From assembly GCA_035690495.1 (NCBI GenBank), contig DASSKK010000079.1:1-7997 (forward strand): 7,997 nucleotides of DNA. Direction: 5' to 3'. The notes beneath the pieces are model-generated. The model searched no databases and was not told the origin of the DNA. It saw only the letters and a program-made list of their open reading frames with translations. Every line of letters begins with the position of its first letter. The stretch's first letter is position 1. Shown piece by piece: positions 5,502 to 7,997 of the stretch. Source of the DNA: DASSKK01 sp035690495 (GTDB taxonomy: Bacteria > Actinomycetota > Actinomycetes > Propionibacteriales > Nocardioidaceae). Made by a program: the position numbers and the translations under genes.

Positions 5502-6562
5502 GACACGCCGGCTCCGCACGGGCCGCCGCGGCGGGCGGTCAGGGTGGCGCGGTCGACGTCGAGGACGACGGTGGCCAGCGTCCCGTGCCGCAGCACGGGG
5601 TCCTGGTCGGGGTCGGAGTGCCGGCACACCCCTCCGTCGGGGTCGTGGTGGTGCATCGCCGCGAGTACGGCGTCGGCGTCGCGTGGCACCCGGCCGGTGA
5701 GCGCGGCGAGCAGGTGGTCGCGGCGCACCCTCGAGCTGGGACCGATGGCGGCGGCGATGCAGCCGTCCCGGCCGGTCTCGGAGACGAAGTGGTTGGTGCG
5801 CACGAGCAGGCCGTCGGTCGGCTCGAGGACACCGGGCCCACCCGGGAACAGCTCGATCGAGGCGGCTGCGCCCGCGCGGTCGGCCACGGTCAGCGATGTC
5901 GAGGCGGTCGTGGAGGCCGCTTCGGTGATCGCCAGCGCGTCGGCCAGCGACTGCCCAGAGTCGAGGATCGCCCTCGAAAGAAGGTGCACCGGATAGCCCA
6001 CCTTCTCCTCGGCGGCCGCCTTCGCGTCGTTCTCGTGGTGCAGCATGTTCAGCATCACCCCGACGCCCGTCGAGCTGACGCCGATCTTGGCGAGCATCCC
6101 GAACTCGGTCACGGTCTGCACGATCCGGCCGTCGGGGTGCGGGATCGTCCAGTGCAGCCAGTGCGGGGCCATCGCGTCGTACCAGTCCCAGGTCTGCACC
6201 GCGACCGGCGCACCGTCCGGTGGGAGGGCGACCACCGTGGAGCACTCGCCCTGCCCCGTCGGGTCGGCGGCGACCAGGATCTCGGTGCGGGCGTTGATCG
6301 AGGCCACGTCGCGGACGGGGACTCCGGCACCCGCGGCGATCCCGGCGATCTCGTCCTCCTGCGCCGGGGCGACGTCCAAGATGGCCTGCCAGGCGCGGTC
6401 CGCCCACGCGTCGACGTCGAAGTCCCCGCCGCCGGCACGGCGTACGAACAACCGTCGGTACGCCGCGACCGTGGCGCTCACCTGGTCGGCGAAGTGCTCG
6501 CCGAACTCCACGCCACGCTCGTGGGGGGACAGGACCGAAGAGGTGAAGGTGGGGATGCTCAC
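5498..6562 (-). CDS. C45 family autoproteolytic acyltransferase/hydrolase (Ntn-hydrolase)
   Basis: This 354-aa protein resembles isopenicillin-N acyltransferase (acyl-CoA:6-APA acyltransferase) and related Ntn-hydrolases of peptidase family C45. These self-cleave before a Cys that then becomes the N-terminal nucleophile. The candidate is Cys107 in GQGECSTVV, preceded by NARTEIL (90-96). Further family signatures are QTWDW (123-127), RTNHF (255-259) and a C-terminal segment ending near GGPC. Cleavage would fall between Glu106 and Cys107 instead of the Gly-Cys of the fungal penicillin enzyme. There is no signal peptide, so it is probably cytoplasmic. No beta-lactam biosynthesis gene is nearby, so penicillin chemistry should not be assumed; amide or acyl hydrolysis on an unknown substrate is more likely. 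The start is GTG, exactly 6 nt after TAGCCT, with no ribosome site. Confidence 0.85.
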   Translation of the reverse strand: MSIPTFTSSVLSPHERGVEFGEHFADQVSATVAAYRRLFVRRAGGGDFDVDAWADRAWQAILDVAPAQEDEIAGIAAGAGVPVRDVASINARTEILVAADPTGQGECSTVVALPPDGAPVAVQTWDWYDAMAPHWLHWTIPHPDGRIVQTVTEFGMLAKIGVSSTGVGVMLNMLHHENDAKAAAEEKVGYPVHLLSRAILDSGQSLADALAITEAASTTASTSLTVADRAGAAASIELFPGGPGVLEPTDGLLVRTNHFVSETGRDGCIAAAIGPSSRVRRDHLLAALTGRVPRDADAVLAAMHHHDPDGGVCRHSDPDQDPVLRHGTLATVVLDVDRATLTARRGGPCGAGVS

Positions 6563-6574
6563 GGGTCCAGGCTA
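6563..6574 (-). promoter_or_regulatory. Putative leaderless promoter of the C45 gene, overlapping an upstream stop codon
   Basis: Minus strand: TAGCCT (6574-6569), GGACCC, then GTG at 6562. The hexamer fits TANNNT with the same 6-nt spacing as larB, pheA and arcA. Its first three bases are the TAG stop of the upstream lipoprotein gene. GGACC is a poor ribosome site at this distance, so leaderless initiation fits better, though read-through from the lipoprotein gene is possible too. Confidence 0.5.
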
Positions 6575-7066
6575 GTGCCTGGCCGGGATCGTGACGTGGG
6601 CGTAGCGCCCGGTGTTCTTCTCGACAGGGACGTGGAACTTCAACGACTCGTTGTGCGCGAAGCCGATGCTCAGCAGCACGACCTCTCCCGCCTTGACGTG
6701 GTAGGCGTTGACCCGGATGGCGTGAGTCTTCGCGAGCCGCACCTTCTGGCGGACGGGAAGGGCGACGCTGTGGAAGAGTGCGACCGGCACGTGGGTCTCG
6801 TCGGTGTCCAGCCCGACATCGACGATCCGGTCCGGTTTGGTGGACTGGTTCACCACGGTCGCCGCCACGGTGCCGTAGCCCGAGCCGTCCACGACGACGA
6901 CTGTGTTGACGACCTTCACCGGCGTCTCGCGGTTGGAGGTGCCGGTCGGCGGAGAGGCATGTCCGCCGTAGTACCGGCCGCACGAGGCGAGCACCAGAGT
7001 GGCGATCAGGGCCAGCAGGGTCGCGATGAGGGCACGGGTCGGGACACGAACGGATCGAACAGCCAT
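6572..7066 (-). CDS. Small predicted lipoprotein of unknown function
   Basis: The 164-aa precursor has a lipoprotein signal peptide: basic N-region (MAVRSVRVPTR), hydrophobic stretch ALIATLLALIATLVL, and lipobox L-A-S-C with Cys29 as the predicted lipidated residue. The mature part of about 136 aa would sit on the outer face of the cytoplasmic membrane. It looks beta-rich, with VKVVNTVVVVDGSGYGTVAATVVNQS (around 53-78), similar in style to copper-chaperone-like or immunoglobulin-like secreted domains, but I recognise no family. ATG at 7066 is chosen because the signal peptide starts there; the frame stays open to 7246, but that stretch overlaps the lipid kinase gene and reads as a shadow. There is no clear ribosome site or TANNNT-N6 before it. 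The 70-bp gap to the kinase (7067-7136) shows no clear terminator. Confidence 0.75.
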   Translation of the reverse strand: MAVRSVRVPTRALIATLLALIATLVLASCGRYYGGHASPPTGTSNRETPVKVVNTVVVVDGSGYGTVAATVVNQSTKPDRIVDVGLDTDETHVPVALFHSVALPVRQKVRLAKTHAIRVNAYHVKAGEVVLLSIGFAHNESLKFHVPVEKNTGRYAHVTIPARH

Positions 7067-7136
7067 GTACGGGATGTGCCCGAACCCTCGCGCCGGAAAC
7101 GCCCCATCCGACGCCGACCCGTCCCGTCTGCAGGTC

Positions 7137-7997
7137 TCAGCGGGGCACGCGGACCAGCAGCCGCCCGTGCAGGCACTCGGCGTGCAGCTCGCGTCCGGCG
7201 CCGATCGCGTCACCGTCCAGCTGCCGGGGGGTGTCCAGCGGGGCACGCACGCTCACGCTGCGTCCGGTCATCCGCTTCAACGACTCGTCGGTACGCCGTC
7301 GGCGCCCCAGCACGCGCATCGCCAGCGGGACCCAGGACACGAAGCGGCGGGGGTGCAGGATCACCACGTCGAGAATGCCGTCGTCGATGCGCGCGTCGGG
7401 CAGCAGCGGCATCCCCGCCTGCAGGAAGCCGACGTTGCCGATCACCACGGTGCGTGCACGGGCCTGCGTCCACTCGCCGCCGTCGACGCTGACCTCCAGC
7501 CGCCAGACGGGGAACATCAGGTTGCGCAGCGCCGAGACCAGGTAGGCAAGCCAGCCGACGCGGGCCTTGACCGACTCGCTGGCCCCTTCCATCATCGCCG
7601 CGTCGAACCCCATTCCGGCCATCACCAGGAAGTGCTCGTCATCGCCGAGCCCGTCGCCGTGCACGCGGACCAGGTCGATGGCCCGGTCCTGGCCGCGCAG
7701 CGCGACCTCGACCGCCGCCGGCAGGTAGAGCGGCAGTCCGAGGTTGCGGGCCAGCAGGTTCCCGGTGCCTGCGGGGATCACGCCGACCGTGACTCCGGTG
7801 CCGGCGAGCTCGGCGCACACCGTGCGCACCGTCCCGTCCCCGCCGCAGACCAGCACCAGCTCGGCGCCGGAGATCGCGGCCTGCTCGGCCATCGCCCGGC
7901 CCGGGTCCGCCACCGTGGTCTCGTACCACGCCGGCGGTCCCCACCCGGTGGCGGCGGCGGTGCGCTCCACCATGGCCCGGAACGCCGCCAGGTCCCC
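7137..7997 (-). CDS. Diacylglycerol kinase family lipid kinase (5' end beyond the window)
   Basis: Member of the DagK/YegS/BmrU lipid kinase family, which phosphorylates diacylglycerol or related lipids with ATP at the inner face of the membrane. The visible 286 residues include the nucleotide-binding signature CGGDGTV (about 51-57), IPAGTGNLLARNLGLP shortly after, MAGMGFDAAMM, the central VIGN and DGILDVVIL segments, and the C-terminal LDGD. The frame is open to the right edge: eight codons before the first ATG (7973) read GDLAAFRA, typical of the family just after its missing N-terminal NP-containing strand. The true start is therefore outside the window, and the ATG at 7973 should not be taken as the start. 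The TGA stop is at 7139-7137, 70 bp before the lipoprotein gene on the same strand. Confidence 0.93.
   Translation of the reverse strand, partial: GDLAAFRAMVERTAAATGWGPPAWYETTVADPGRAMAEQAAISGAELVLVCGGDGTVRTVCAELAGTGVTVGVIPAGTGNLLARNLGLPLYLPAAVEVALRGQDRAIDLVRVHGDGLGDDEHFLVMAGMGFDAAMMEGASESVKARVGWLAYLVSALRNLMFPVWRLEVSVDGGEWTQARARTVVIGNVGFLQAGMPLLPDARIDDGILDVVILHPRRFVSWVPLAMRVLGRRRRTDESLKRMTGRSVSVRAPLDTPRQLDGDAIGAGRELHAECLHGRLLVRVPR

Noticed and set aside
5498..6562. Evidence of a beta-lactam biosynthesis cluster
   Set aside because: Only the broad C45 family is supported; no ACV synthetase, isopenicillin N synthase or resistance gene is in the window.
4101..6983. 960-codon open frame on the minus strand across pheA, DUF4446, the C45 gene and the lipoprotein gene
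   Set aside because: Its translation is Arg-, Gly- and Pro-rich without family motifs, and it lies over four recognisable genes. Long antisense frames are common at this GC content.
7067..7246. Upstream extension of the lipoprotein gene to an ATG at 7246
   Set aside because: The added 60 residues would precede a complete signal peptide with lipobox and overlap the kinase gene; the extension reads as a shadow of that gene.
5336..7492. 718-codon open frame on the plus strand
   Set aside because: It is opposite the C45, lipoprotein and kinase genes, which have clear motifs; composition is that of a shadow frame.

Overview
The window looks like ordinary chromosome from a high-GC Gram-positive actinobacterium. 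Very GC-rich third codon positions, GTG starts, leaderless-type promoters, gene overlaps of a few bases and a prephenate dehydratase / DUF4446 pair all fit. Nocardioidaceae or a near relative is my best guess, from memory of gene content and repeat style; it was not checked by search.

Left block (164-4091, minus strand). Four genes are read leftward in the order larB, larC, a GDT1/TMEM165-family transporter and arcA. larB and larC overlap by 4 bases, larC and the transporter are 7 bp apart, and the transporter and arcA are 34 bp apart. LarB and LarC perform two of the three steps that build the nickel-pincer nucleotide cofactor of lactate racemase-like enzymes. The third biosynthetic protein (LarE) and the cofactor-using enzyme (LarA) are not in the window. 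The transporter is a predicted Mn2+/Ca2+ exchanger. arcA encodes arginine deiminase and has its own -10 element, so it may be only partly tied to the operon. Downstream of arcA (1-163) is a non-coding stretch with two related palindromes and a short direct repeat.

Right block (4116-7997). pheA (prephenate dehydratase with a C-terminal ACT domain, phenylalanine biosynthesis) and a membrane-anchored DUF4446 protein run rightward from a 24-bp divergent region shared with larB. A C45-type Ntn-hydrolase, a small lipoprotein and a diacylglycerol-kinase-family lipid kinase (cut by the right edge) run leftward and meet DUF4446 tail to tail, with both stop codons inside one CTAG.

The most interesting signals are at small scale. 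(1) The larB/pheA region is an almost perfectly mirror-symmetric bidirectional promoter: two abutting TANNNT hexamers, each exactly 6 nt from a start codon, implying two leaderless mRNAs competing for one melting site. (2) The same TANNNT-N6-start geometry precedes arcA and the C45 gene; in the latter the hexamer contains the stop codon of the upstream gene. (3) Palindromic repeat-like elements lie inside both lar genes. A 96-bp in-frame element forms the LarC interdomain linker, and a 56-bp inverted repeat encodes nearly all of an extra LarB C-terminal tail, directly upstream of the larC ribosome binding site. I see no defence system, CRISPR array, RNA gene, insertion sequence or prophage, and no gene-free stretch longer than 163 bp.
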